Positions 44,007 to 54,100 of a DNA stretch of 64,000 nt are shown in pieces (within the stretch, counting starts at the first letter, position 1; every line of letters begins with the position of its first letter). Both the position numbers and the translations under genes were made by a program. Location of the stretch: NCBI GenBank assembly GCA_035196065.1, contig CP136575.1, positions 525,001 through 589,000 on the forward strand, read 5' to 3'. Source of the DNA: Sphingobium sp. (lineage in GTDB: Bacteria; Pseudomonadota; Alphaproteobacteria; Sphingomonadales; Sphingomonadaceae). The notes under the pieces are model-generated. The model saw nothing but the letters and a program-made list of their open reading frames with translations, ran no database searches and was not told the DNA's origin.

Positions 44007-45896
44007 ATGCTCAACTTGAATAATATTACGGTTCGCCTTGGCGGTCGGACGATCATTGACGATGCAACGGCCAAGCTGCCGCCGCGCGGACGCATCGGGC
44101 TGATCGGGCGCAATGGCGCGGGCAAGTCCACACTTGTGCGCGTGATTGCCGGTATGCTGGAGGCCGATAGCGGCGAAGTATCGATGCCGCGGGGCAGCCG
44201 CTTAGGTTATATCGCGCAGGAAGCGCCAGGCGGCGACGCCACCCCGTTCGAAACGGTGCTGGCCGCCGATACCGAACGCTCGGCGCTGATGCTGGAAAGC
44301 GAGACATCCGAAGATCCGCACCGTCTGGCCGAAATTCACGAACGGCTGATAACCATAGAAGCCCATTCCGCCCCAAGCCGCGCGGCCCGTATCCTGGTCG
44401 GCCTAGGTTTTGATGATGCGGCGCAGCACCGCCCGCTGGAGAGTTTCTCGGGTGGCTGGCGGATGCGGGTTGCCCTGGCCATGCTGCTGTTCTCGCAGCC
44501 GGACCTGCTGCTTCTTGACGAACCGTCTAACCACCTCGACCTTGAAGCCGTGCTATGGCTGGAAGATTTCCTGCGCTCTTACCCGGCCACGATCCTGCTG
44601 GTCAGCCATGAGCGCGATTTCCTCAACAATGTGGTCGATCACATCCTCCACCTCTCATCCGGCAAGCTCACGCTCTATCCAGGCGGTTATGACGCTTTCG
44701 AGCGCCAGCGTGCTGAACGCCAGGCGCATCTCGCTTCGGCCCGCGAAAAACAGGAAGCCGAGCGCGAACGGCTGCGTGACTTTGTCGCCCGCAATTCGGC
44801 ACGGGCATCCACTGCGAAGCAAGCGCAATCGCGCGCAAAAGCTCTAGCCAAGTTGCAACCGATTGCGGAGATGATCGACGATCCGTCCTTGCAGTTCGAT
44901 TTCCCTGATCCTGACGAGCTGCGCCCGCCGCTTGTTACGCTCGATCTTGCCGCAGTCGGCTATGGCGAGGCACCCGTGCTCCAGCGGCTTAACCTGCGGA
45001 TCGATCCCGATGACCGGATTGCCCTTCTCGGCCGCAATGGCAATGGCAAGACCACCCTGGCTCGGCTGCTCGCCGCGCAGCTTGCCCCGATAGATGGTGC
45101 GATGACGGCCAGCGGACGCATGCGCGTCGGCTATTTCACCCAGTATCAGGTAGAGGAACTCGACCGGTCCGAAACCCCGCTTCAGCACATGACCGTGCTG
45201 ATGAAGGGTGCCACCCCCGCCTCAGTGCGGGCCCAGCTGGGACGCTTCGGATTTTCTGGCCCTAAGGCCACAACCGAGGTGGGCAAGCTTTCCGGCGGAG
45301 AGCGCGCCCGGCTTGCGCTGGCCTTGATCACCCGCGAAGCACCGCATTTATTGATCCTCGACGAGCCGACCAACCACCTTGACGTCGACACGCGCGAGGC
45401 CTTGATCCAAGCGCTTAACGGCTATTCCGGCGCAGTGGTGATTGTCAGCCATGACCGGCACATGCTGGAAACCACAGCCGACCGGCTAGTGCTGGTCGAT
45501 GGCGGCACCGCGCGGGAGTTTGATGGCTCGATTGACGATTACCTCGCCTTCGTGCTGGCCAAGGATCCGGCCCCAGCTCGCAAGGAAACGCAGAGCGACA
45601 CCGACAACCGCCCGGTCAACAAGAAGGAGCAGCGTAAGGCTGCTGCCGAAGCCCGCGAGAAGGGCCAGCAAATGCGCAAGCGCGCCAAAAGCGCAGAATC
45701 AGAGCTGGAAAAGCTGACCATGCTACTCAAGGCGACCGATCAGGCCATGTTCGATCCCAAGTCTGCCGATCCGTCGCTCGCTAAACTGACCATGACCGAG
45801 TTGATGAAACGTCGGGCCGAACTAGAGAACCGCAAAGAAGCCGCCGAAACTGCCTGGCTTGAGGCAAGTGAAGCATATGAAGCGCTGGTTGACTGA
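44007..45896 (+). CDS. ABC-F family ATPase (YheS/Uup type)
   Basis: A 629-residue protein with two ATP-binding cassettes: Walker A GRNGAGKSTLVRVIAG and GRNGNGKTTLARLLA, signatures SFSGGWRMRVALAM and LSGGERARLALAL, Walker B LLLLDEPSNHLDLEAV and LLILDEPTNHLDVDT. A charged inter-domain linker (FERQRAERQAHLASAREKQE and on) and a lysine-rich coiled-coil tail follow. ABC-F proteins act on ribosomes, not in transport. The start at 44007 (MLNLNNITVRLGGRTI) fits the family; upstream Met codons add unrelated residues. Confidence 0.93.
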   Translation: MLNLNNITVRLGGRTIIDDATAKLPPRGRIGLIGRNGAGKSTLVRVIAGMLEADSGEVSMPRGSRLGYIAQEAPGGDATPFETVLAADTERSALMLESETSEDPHRLAEIHERLITIEAHSAPSRAARILVGLGFDDAAQHRPLESFSGGWRMRVALAMLLFSQPDLLLLDEPSNHLDLEAVLWLEDFLRSYPATILLVSHERDFLNNVVDHILHLSSGKLTLYPGGYDAFERQRAERQAHLASAREKQEAERERLRDFVARNSARASTAKQAQSRAKALAKLQPIAEMIDDPSLQFDFPDPDELRPPLVTLDLAAVGYGEAPVLQRLNLRIDPDDRIALLGRNGNGKTTLARLLAAQLAPIDGAMTASGRMRVGYFTQYQVEELDRSETPLQHMTVLMKGATPASVRAQLGRFGFSGPKATTEVGKLSGGERARLALALITREAPHLLILDEPTNHLDVDTREALIQALNGYSGAVVIVSHDRHMLETTADRLVLVDGGTAREFDGSIDDYLAFVLAKDPAPARKETQSDTDNRPVNKKEQRKAAAEAREKGQQMRKRAKSAESELEKLTMLLKATDQAMFDPKSADPSLAKLTMTELMKRRAELENRKEAAETAWLEASEAYEALVD

Positions 45897-46180
45897 GGCG
45901 CTGCCGTTCGCTTGATCAATGCAGTTTTCCAGCCACTTGTGTGCGGCTTGGCCATGATTGGGGGGTGCAGCGATTTAGGCGGATCCAGTCGCTGCATTGA
46001 GGTGCCGTGAGCGGACGTCTCCTCGAAGCATCCTTTATGTCTGCCCCGCCATCGCAAATGCCAGCACAAGAATTGACCGGTTGCTCTCGCTTTAAACAGC
46101 GCGTCAACTCATGCTGAGCTCCGCTTCCTTGGGCGATCCGGAACAAGAGCGCTGGGACTTCAAGATTGTAAATGCAGACT

Positions 46181-47110
46181 CTATCTGTTCGTACTTCTAA
46201 CTCTGCTAAGTCGTCCAATGACGAGTTGTGCAATCATATCTGGCTGCTCCGGCAACATTGCGTGGCCGGCATTTTCGAGAATGGCGATTTCAACGCGCGC
46301 GGGTTGGAGTGCTTGCAGCGCTTCGGCATTGGCGGGTGGCGCTAATACATCCTGCGCCGCCTGGATTATGTAGATCGGCGCTTGCCCGCCTGCACTCCAT
46401 TTTTCGGAGGGCGAATTTTTCAAAGCAGCCTGTTGCTGCATCGCAACCGCGCCATACCAGCCGTCACGCCAAACCTCTGGATCGTTGCCCGGTGCGAAGA
46501 AAGCGGTGCGGACTGCCGCTATGTGTGCTTCGGGAGAGAGGGAGGTATCGAAGACATCGTAGAGCGCCTTTGCGATGGCTGGAGCTATCGCAACTTGCCC
46601 CCCAGAAGCCAGCAGTATCAGGCTTGATACCGCTTCGGGATATTGGGAGGCTATCACCCGTGCCAGCCTGTTGCCATAGGCGTGACCTATCAATACGGCT
46701 GGCTCAATGGGCCCGATTCCCGGCGCGGATTGCAGGGACCGGATGACTTCAAATACGTCTTGGGCATAGTCTGCGAGCGACCGCGCGGCCGGGCCTTCAC
46801 TCCTCCCAATTCCGCGCGGATTGATAGCGGCTGTCTGGAACCCAGCCGCCGCTATCCGGGAGGAGAGGTCATCGAAATCGCTGGCTCCTCTACCCAGCGA
46901 CGGCAGCAACACAACCAGCGGTCCTTTTCCGCGCAGTAGCACTTCGACCACGATCGGATGCTCCGCTGCATGGCTCTTATATGATATGAGCTTGCTCGTT
47001 GTGGCATGCGCCTGACGCAAGCCTTTTGCAGTGATCGGGAATGGCACCGTCAAGGTCATAGCCATTGTTCCCAGGACGACCCTGCGGGAGAAACTTCGAT
47101 CGAGATCCAT
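46181..47110 (-). CDS. Exported alpha/beta hydrolase with Ala at the nucleophile position
   Basis: A 309-residue protein with a Tat-like signal (FSRRVVLGTMAMTLTVPFPI). The fold is alpha/beta hydrolase: GPLVVLLPSLGRGASDFDDL, INPRGIGRS, an elbow VLIGHAYGNRLARV, acid region IIQAAQDVLAPPAN and His in ENAGHAMLPEQP. The elbow reads GHAYG where GxSxG is expected; GCC encodes Ala. The start at 47110 is chosen so that the twin Arg lies at residues 9-10. Either it is a non-hydrolytic member or it uses another mechanism. It is not linked to neighbours by overlap. Confidence 0.82.
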   Translation of the reverse strand: MDLDRSFSRRVVLGTMAMTLTVPFPITAKGLRQAHATTSKLISYKSHAAEHPIVVEVLLRGKGPLVVLLPSLGRGASDFDDLSSRIAAAGFQTAAINPRGIGRSEGPAARSLADYAQDVFEVIRSLQSAPGIGPIEPAVLIGHAYGNRLARVIASQYPEAVSSLILLASGGQVAIAPAIAKALYDVFDTSLSPEAHIAAVRTAFFAPGNDPEVWRDGWYGAVAMQQQAALKNSPSEKWSAGGQAPIYIIQAAQDVLAPPANAEALQALQPARVEIAILENAGHAMLPEQPDMIAQLVIGRLSRVRSTNR

Positions 47111-47426
47111 GTCATGCCATCCTGTCAACTGAGCGATCACATCACCTCTATACCGCGTTTTAGCGGGTCGACTATGGCAAAGCGGAACTGCCGCAAAACT
47201 CGAGCTTTCGGCACAGGGGACCGCGAAAGTCTGGTCAGCGCCGGGCGCCACCAATAGTTCCACTGGCGCCGATCGCCGACGCTGGCTTTCGGTCGCGCGC
47301 AGAAGTGCTTTGAAGGTTTTCGTCCAACCCTATAAGGGCATCCGATCAGGTGCTTCAACCGCCTCGGGCTCGGCTTGAGCGCCCGGCAGCCCATACAAAG
47401 GCGGATCGTCAGGATTTTGAATTGCA
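47111..47426. other. 316-base spacer, no supported gene
   Basis: Divergent spacer between the alpha/beta hydrolase and rlmJ. Open frames are present on the minus strand but have no recognisable similarity. I see no clear promoter or structure. Confidence 0.5.
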
Positions 47427-48257
47427 GTGAATTATCGCCATTCCTTCCATGCCGGCAATAGCGCCGATGTCGTGAAGCACAGCCTGCTGATCGCCCTCGT
47501 GCAGGCCTTGCAGCTCAAAGAGAGCGCGCTGACCCTGATCGACACCCATGCCGGCTGCGGGCTGTATGATCTCGAGGGGGAAGAGGCCGGACGCACTGGT
47601 GAGGCCGCGCAGGGCGTGCTCCGGGCCTGTGCTGACACGAACCCCTTGCTGGACGAATATCGTGCCGCAGTGCAAGCGGTGAATGCCGCGGCCGAGCCGC
47701 ACCTCTACCCCGGCTCGCCGCGGTTTCTGGCGCAGCTTTTGCGCGCGCAGGACTTGCTAATCTTGAACGAAAAGCATCCCGAAGACGTCCGTGCCCTGCG
47801 CGGCGTGATGCGCGGCACAACCGCCGCTGTGCATGAGCGCGACGCCTACGAGTTCTGGCTGGCGATGCTGCCGCCGCGAACACCTCGCGGCGTGGTTGTG
47901 GTCGATCCGCCATACGAACAGACAGACGAACGCGCGCGCATTACCGCTACCCTCGCCGCGGCTCACCGCAAATGGTCGCATGGCGTGACGGTGATCTGGT
48001 ATCCGCTGAAAGACCGCGCCACGCATTGGCGATGGAAGGAGCAATTACGCAAGCTCGGTATCCCGAAATTGCTGTGCGTCGAGCATTGGCTGTACGATAG
48101 CGATCAGCCCGGCATCTATAACGGCGCGGGCCTTTTTATCGTCAACCCGCCCTACGCCTTCACGCAGGCGCTGCCGCCTCTGCTGGAAGCCCTGCGCGCC
48201 GCGCTGGCGCCCGACGGGCATAGGGGTGAGATCACAGCCGATTGGCTGAACGATTGA
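47427..48257 (+). CDS. rlmJ: 23S rRNA (adenine-2030-N6)-methyltransferase RlmJ
   Basis: A 276-residue methyltransferase starting with GTG: MNYRHSFHAGNSADVVKHSL is diagnostic for RlmJ. SAM-binding segment LTLIDTHAGCGLYDL and the catalytic DPPY motif (VVVDPPYEQTD) are present, and the end (GAGLFIVNPPYAF) fits. It methylates N6 of A2030 in 23S rRNA. Length is normal. No ribosome site stands out at the GTG. Confidence 0.95.
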   Translation: MNYRHSFHAGNSADVVKHSLLIALVQALQLKESALTLIDTHAGCGLYDLEGEEAGRTGEAAQGVLRACADTNPLLDEYRAAVQAVNAAAEPHLYPGSPRFLAQLLRAQDLLILNEKHPEDVRALRGVMRGTTAAVHERDAYEFWLAMLPPRTPRGVVVVDPPYEQTDERARITATLAAAHRKWSHGVTVIWYPLKDRATHWRWKEQLRKLGIPKLLCVEHWLYDSDQPGIYNGAGLFIVNPPYAFTQALPPLLEALRAALAPDGHRGEITADWLND

Positions 48258-48277
48258 AATAAACCCTCATCGTCACT

Positions 48278-48293
48278 TCTCCCAAAGGAGAAA
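48278..48293. terminator. Small hairpin between convergent genes
   Basis: TTCTCC-CAAA-GGAGAA forms a 6-bp stem with a 4-base loop 20 bases after rlmJ, before the convergent small gene. No T-tract follows in either direction, so it is at best a weak terminator. Confidence 0.3.
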
Positions 48294-48333
48294 TGGCCGC
48301 GCAGCAGGCCTGCCCCTGCAAGACGGCCTGGGT

Positions 48334-48654
48334 CTAGTTGCCGTCAGCATCGACTTCGAAAACCATCGGCTTTCCCCGGGAAGAAGGCTCCCATCCGGCT
48401 TGTAACGCTGCCTGAATGCCCCTGATTACAACTGCGTCGCCAATCTGAAGGCGGCCTCGTTGCATACCTTTGATCAAGCGTTTCGGCGCAGGGAATTCCA
48501 GCAACGCTCCGCGTTGAGTGTCCTTGCGCAGCAAAGCGACGGTCATGCCTTTCCAGCCTTCACGCTCGCTCCACTGCGGCTCGCTCCGCAGCTCCCACTC
48601 ATATTGAAACCCGTCGACGTCGACGATACCGGAAAGCTTGTGGATCTTGGTCAT
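48334..48654 (-). CDS. Conserved-looking small hypothetical protein
   Basis: A 106-residue cytoplasmic protein starting MTKIHKLSGIVDVDGFQYEW. It has a beta-rich N-terminal half and RLIKGMQRGRLQIGDAVVIRG near residue 65, followed by IQAALQAGWEPSSRGKPMVFEV. I do not recognise the family. Composition is protein-like throughout and it ends before rlmJ in convergent orientation. Confidence 0.65.
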   Translation of the reverse strand: MTKIHKLSGIVDVDGFQYEWELRSEPQWSEREGWKGMTVALLRKDTQRGALLEFPAPKRLIKGMQRGRLQIGDAVVIRGIQAALQAGWEPSSRGKPMVFEVDADGN

Positions 48655-48979
48655 GCTGCCATCCCTAGCAGGTCTGCGACTACAAACCACCGGCTGACTG
48701 CGGCTTGGCAAATTCCGCCAGTACAAGCGGGTTTTCTTGCAGAAGCAAAACAGGCGTAACCGGGAATACGTTCCTCTCAGAAGCGGGAATTCGCCAATAC
48801 AATACTGCTCAAATACGCGTGGAGCCTATTCGCGTGATCGGAAACAGACGGCGAAGTCGGTGTCACTAATGTTATAGCGGTGAGTGACGCGGTGGCATAA
48901 TGGCTGGATCTGCCTGAGTATCAATATTGTGATATAAGCTTTTGTCACCCCCGGCTTTGTGCCGGAGTTCAACACTTGC
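48655..48979. other. 325-base spacer, no supported gene
   Basis: Sequence between the small hypothetical gene and the end of the esterase gene. Nothing recognisable on either strand. Confidence 0.5.
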
Positions 48980-49876
48980 TTATGGCTTTCCCAGACCGAC
49001 AAGGTAAGGAATGGCGAAGGGGGCCATGCCGCCATTGTCATGACCGATCCCTGGAGCATAAGCGATTTTCCAGCCAAATGGAGTTGATGCTCCGGCCATA
49101 TCGCGTGCGACCGAAAGGAAGGCTTGCCCTCGCTCAAAGCGAGTTAGCCCCTGTTGGTCAGCCTGTTCATTCTTGCGAAGATTGGGATCGTTGCGATCTT
49201 TATCCTCTGTCCCGAGCAGGATTGTCAGAGGCCGCTGAAACGCCTTTTCGGGTGAAACCAGACCGGCTGCATCGCCTCCCCAACCATAAGGGAAGGCTGC
49301 GCCATTCGGCATAGTATACCAGCCGGAATTTGCTGCGACCGCAGCTTGCAATCGGGGTGCATCGGCAAAGGCGACATAACGGTGGACAAATTGGCCGCCT
49401 GCAGAATGACCATATAGTGCATAGCCCCACTGGTTGCCGGCGACACGGCAGACAATCTCGTCGAACAAGGGCTCTATTGCCGCGAACGACCAGCGCGACC
49501 GCGGATTGTGGTGGCCTTTCCTGCCGACGATATTGCCAAGATTGTAGGAAGCTGTTGTCGGAAAATCCTGCCTGCCAAATGTTGGGACAACAATTATAAG
49601 GTCATGTTTCTCGGCAAGATCACGCCACTCGTCACGATATCGGTCGCCGTCTCGATACACGCCATGCATGACAAAGACGATGCGGCTATCCCGGCCTGCT
49701 GCTTGCGGCTTGTGAACAAACACCGGAAGTTTAGGGCCTGACCAACCGGAAAATTCAATCCGCGATGATCCTTGGGCAAGAGGCTCGCAATCTTTTGCGC
49801 TGGCAGGTAAAGCCGCAGACATCGTACCTAGACATACAAGCATAGCTGCGAGACGGAAGAGCAAGCGCCTATACAT
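48980..49876 (-). CDS. Exported esterase, PHB-depolymerase-like alpha/beta hydrolase
   Basis: A 298-residue protein with a Sec signal (LLFRLAAMLVCLGTMSAALPASA). Alpha/beta hydrolase elements: RIVFVMHGVYRDGDRYRDEW, the nucleophile elbow YGHSAGGQFVHRYV with intact Ser, acid region near LLGTEDKDRNDPNL and His in APGIGHDNGGM. It resembles the PHB-depolymerase/feruloyl-esterase-like group. AAAAGGGAGAG precedes the ATG at 49876. It is the last gene of the leftward dctA-to-esterase series, 50 bases after the M14 gene. Confidence 0.87.
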   Translation of the reverse strand: MYRRLLFRLAAMLVCLGTMSAALPASAKDCEPLAQGSSRIEFSGWSGPKLPVFVHKPQAAGRDSRIVFVMHGVYRDGDRYRDEWRDLAEKHDLIIVVPTFGRQDFPTTASYNLGNIVGRKGHHNPRSRWSFAAIEPLFDEIVCRVAGNQWGYALYGHSAGGQFVHRYVAFADAPRLQAAVAANSGWYTMPNGAAFPYGWGGDAAGLVSPEKAFQRPLTILLGTEDKDRNDPNLRKNEQADQQGLTRFERGQAFLSVARDMAGASTPFGWKIAYAPGIGHDNGGMAPFAIPYLVGLGKP

Positions 49877-49926
49877 CAAATGCTCTCCCTTTTGAGGGGC
49901 GATCGCCCCGTTGCTAGCCATCTGGA

Positions 49927-51138
49927 TCATTGGCCCGGAGCGTCTCCGAGCGACGAACTGAGCGCGGGGATCATGGAGGCCGCAAGCGCTTCGGCCGCGG
50001 TGCGGATCGCCACTGCATCGGTGTTATCCCCAGCCTCATAAGTGAAAGCGGGAATGCCGTAGGTCGCATGGAACCAATTTTTGGTTGTGCCGGAACCGGG
50101 GTTTGCATCACGCGGTTCAATTTCGAATGGATAGCCCTTAAAAGCGGTTTCCTTGGTACCCAACCAGCCTGCAAGAAACGCTTTACCCTGCGGCGTGGCC
50201 TCATCGCCCTGAACATAGAAAAGATTGCGGTTGGTCGAATGGAAATCGAGCATTAGAACCGGTCGCACGCCAGCCGGAAGTCGTCGTATCCAGTCAACGA
50301 CCGCACGCGTCTCCGGTTGACTGAACGTACCCCAATCCCGGTTGAGATCGATACCCCCCAAATTTGCCCGCCAATGGCCTCGCGCGACCCCGTCAGGATT
50401 GAGCAACGGCACAATCAGGAACTGATATCTGCTACGGTCGATTGCGCCTGATCGCACCAACTTTGCAATCGTCAACGAAAAGGCATCCATTGCAGTTGCC
50501 CCCGTCACTTCCGGCGGATGCTGCCTGCCCAGCAGAACAACAAGTCGAGGGGCATCGGCATTGCCGAGATACACTGCCTCGAGAGGGCGCCCGTCATGCG
50601 AATGACCCAAAAGGATCGTGCTGCCGTTTCCGGCCTGCACAAGCTCTGCCAGCAGTTTCTGGTAATGGACGGATGTCACCAGCGGCTGCCCGCTTACGAT
50701 CCCCTCTCCCGATGGCAGCGTGATTGCAATCCCGCCACCGTCCTTCGCAACCGCGACCGAGAGCGAGGCGGGGTCACCCCTACCATACCATTTTGGTGTA
50801 TAGCGGTGACGAGCCCCGAGATAACGCACATTGACAGTCAACTTGGCACCTTCGGCTGCTTTGTAGCGGAAGGCGTACCAAGGGCTTGGATTGATAGGGG
50901 GTAGATGTTCGGGAACGACCATGATCGAGATCGTCCGATCATCCTCTACATAGCAGGTTGATCGTGATGCGCCTTCAAAGTCGAAATGGACGCTTCCCTG
51001 TGTCGTATGGCATCCCGTCAGGGCTGGTTTGGAAAATCGCGCGGGCGGGGAGTCAGGTGCTTGTGCAAATGCATTCGCCCCTACCCCGCCCACGATAAGT
51101 GCGGCGAACATTCCCCATGATCCTGTCCGCCGCCCCAT
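49927..51138 (-). CDS. Exported M14 zinc carboxypeptidase
   Basis: A 403-residue protein with a signal peptide (MGRRTGSWGMFAALIVGGVGA). An N-terminal beta domain (SVHFDFEGASRSTCYVEDDR) resembles the M14 N-terminal domain of cytosolic carboxypeptidase-like enzymes. The peptidase shows zinc ligands HxxE in GRQHPPEVTG and a His in MLDFHSTN, with GGIDLNRDWG and the catalytic Glu in FTYEAGDNTD. The ATG at 51138 starts one base after the TonB-receptor stop. The enzyme trims C-terminal residues from peptides in the periplasm; specificity is unknown. Confidence 0.92.
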   Translation of the reverse strand: MGRRTGSWGMFAALIVGGVGANAFAQAPDSPPARFSKPALTGCHTTQGSVHFDFEGASRSTCYVEDDRTISIMVVPEHLPPINPSPWYAFRYKAAEGAKLTVNVRYLGARHRYTPKWYGRGDPASLSVAVAKDGGGIAITLPSGEGIVSGQPLVTSVHYQKLLAELVQAGNGSTILLGHSHDGRPLEAVYLGNADAPRLVVLLGRQHPPEVTGATAMDAFSLTIAKLVRSGAIDRSRYQFLIVPLLNPDGVARGHWRANLGGIDLNRDWGTFSQPETRAVVDWIRRLPAGVRPVLMLDFHSTNRNLFYVQGDEATPQGKAFLAGWLGTKETAFKGYPFEIEPRDANPGSGTTKNWFHATYGIPAFTYEAGDNTDAVAIRTAAEALAASMIPALSSSLGDAPGQ

Positions 51139-51139
51139 C

Positions 51140-54100
51140 TCAGAACTTCTTGCGAAGTTCGACGTGAAATACCCGTCCGCGCGCGGTGTACAGTTCGCTG
51201 TAGAAACCATAGGTTTCGTCTGCGAGCGGCGGATCCTTGTCGAACAGATTGTTGATCGCAAAGCGCAAGCGTGTTCCGTCCAGGCCCGTATCATTATTGA
51301 TCGTGTAGGATATCGACAGGTTGGTCAGGAACTGATCGTTAACCCGGTAGAAGTTGGCATTTGGATCATCCGAAACCAGCAAAACATCGCGGACCACGCT
51401 GGTGTCCCATACCTTGCCGGTATATTGGCCGAAGAGACCGACTTCAACTGGCCCGCTTTCCCAATTGATCGATCCGCTCATGCGCCATTTCGGGCGGCCA
51501 TCAATCTCGAGCAGTTCGCCCAATCCGCCAATAGTGACGTCGGCAGGCAGCTTACCTGCAGCGATGCCGGCGAGCAATTCTTCACCGTCAGTGCTGGCCG
51601 ATTGAACAAAGCTTTTCAGTCTTGCGGCATTCAACCGAACACGAAACTGACCCAGACCAAATTCCGGCACATTGTAGAACAATCCGAAATCCCAGCCTTT
51701 TGAAACGCGGCTGTCGAGGTTCAGATAAGGATCGAGTACCCGGACGATTGCACCGGCAGGGGTAAGGCGCGTTCCGGTGAACAGCGCAATGTCGTCAGCA
51801 GTCGGCGTGGCGCGAATGACGTTAGGATTGGTGCTGCCGCTCAGCCGGCGGAGCAGGTCGAGTGCAATGGCATTATCGTCGCCGAAAGTGCCAACCAATT
51901 CGGTCTGTTTGACACGCCAATAGTCCGCCGTCAGCGTCAGACCCGGAATGAAACCCGGCTCTAGCACGACGCCAAGGTTGATACTGTCGCTATCCTCAGG
52001 CTTGAGATCCTTGGCACCTGATCGGAAGCTGACTACACCTGCACCGGGGCAAGCATCAAGGCCGGATAGAAGACCCTTCTCGACCCGCGCCTGACAGATC
52101 ACGAAATCGTCCCGTGTGTTGGACCGGGTAGTGCCATCATCATTGACCTGCACCAGATTGGGCGCGCGGAAACCTTGCGACCATGCGCCGCGAACCGTGA
52201 TCCCGGGGATCGTGGTCCATGATGCTGCGACGCGCGGTACCATGGCGGTAGCCTTGATGTCATTGAAACGCTCGATCCGCCCGGCCATCTGGATGTTGAA
52301 CTCCTCGACCAGAGGAATGTTCATGTCACGGCTTACGACCGGCACGAACAATTCGGCAAAAGCCGAATAGACCTCACGCGTTCCATCTGTATCGGGTGAC
52401 GGGCTGGTGCCGGCCACGTCACTGCCGTTGAACACTCCGGTAACGCTGTCGGTGAAGGTGATCGTGCCATCAAGCCGGTCGTCACGATCATCAAAAAAGG
52501 TTTCACGGCGCCATTCGACGCCGGTTGCAATGCCGAGGTTCCCGCCCGGAAGCGAAATCAGGTCATCGCGGCTGACCTTGAAGTCTGCCAGCGCCAGCGT
52601 CGTGCCGCCGTCGCGGGAAACGTTGATGCGGAATGTGTCGATGACGGATGCCGGATTGGGCGTGCAATCGCCCTGCCCCGGATCGTCGAGGCAACCCCCG
52701 TTGAACGGATTATAGGCATCAGGCGTCGTGCGGTTGATCGACTGCTGCATGGCGGTGAGTGAAACGCGATTGGTTTCAAGATCTGTCACGCGCGCTTCCG
52801 AATAGACAAAGCCCGTGTCGAAATCCCATGCGCCAAAACTGCCGCGCAGGCCGCCAACCAAACGGAACGAATCCTTGTCGACAAATACGTCGCGATTGCC
52901 GGCATCGACGAAACGGTACCGTTCCATGATAAGGTCGGCGCCGGTTGTCGGAATGGTGGTGCCGGGCAGTCGATTGGGATTAACCGCACCACTCGTCAAT
53001 GTCGTGGGGCCAAAGGGGTTCCAATAGGCCGTGCGTGAAATACCAACCGGCACCGCACTCAGAATCGCAGACGCATCATTGGCACGCTTGTTTTCCGAAC
53101 GATAATAGCTGCCCTCAAAATAGGCTTCGACGTCGTCCGTCAGATCATAGTTCAGCAACGCCATCGCATTGTAACGCGTCTTGCGGCTGATTAGCGTGTT
53201 ACCGAAAATGGTGTTGTAGCGCACCGCCGTTGTCGGCGTCTCGCCATTGCGGGCGCAGATGCCGTTGCGGAAATCCATACGGCAACCGGTGAATGTGCTG
53301 GGCTGGAGATAGAAATCGTCATCGCCGATCGGCGTGCGGTTCGTGGGCGCCTGGATGTCGAACTGGCCGAAGGGACCAAAAGTGTTACGGTTGTTGAACG
53401 AGGCATCACCGGCGAAATCGGTGTTCGCCACAAGCGCCAGACGGTCATCATCGCGCGAATAGTCGCGTGCCGATGCGCCAAGGCCATTTTCATGGAAATA
53501 TCCGCCATAGAGCGTCAGGTTGCCGCGACCACCGCCAAAATCTAAACCGAGGCCACCGGAAATCCGGTAGCTGTAAAGACTGGTGCCATCCGACGCGCGC
53601 CAGTCTGCCTCCACAAAGCCGCCATTCATATTGCCCTTGAGCACGGTGTTGATTACACCCGCGACAGCATCGGCACCGTAGATCGCTGACGCACCATCGC
53701 GCAGAACCTCTATCCGGCGCACGCTGCCAGGCGCAATCTCGTTGGTGTCAGGGCTGACCACCGGAACCAGCAACTCTGTCTGGAAACCGGGATGCAAGTT
53801 CATACGCCGGCCATTGATCAGCAACAGGGTGTTGCCAGTACCCAGATCGCGCAGATTGACCGAACCGACATCGCCGCGGACGTTATTCTGCGTCGTCGCA
53901 TTCTGTTCATTGAAGGCCACCGTTCCGGCCTGCGGAATCGAGCGGAACAGTTCGTCGCCCGATGAGGCACCGGTATTCTCAATCTGCTGCTCATCAAGAA
54001 CGGTCACTGGCAGGACGTCATTGATTTGCGCGCCCTGGATTTGAGAACCGATGACGACAATAGCCGGCTCGGCTTCCTCTGTGGACTGGGCGGCTGCGGT

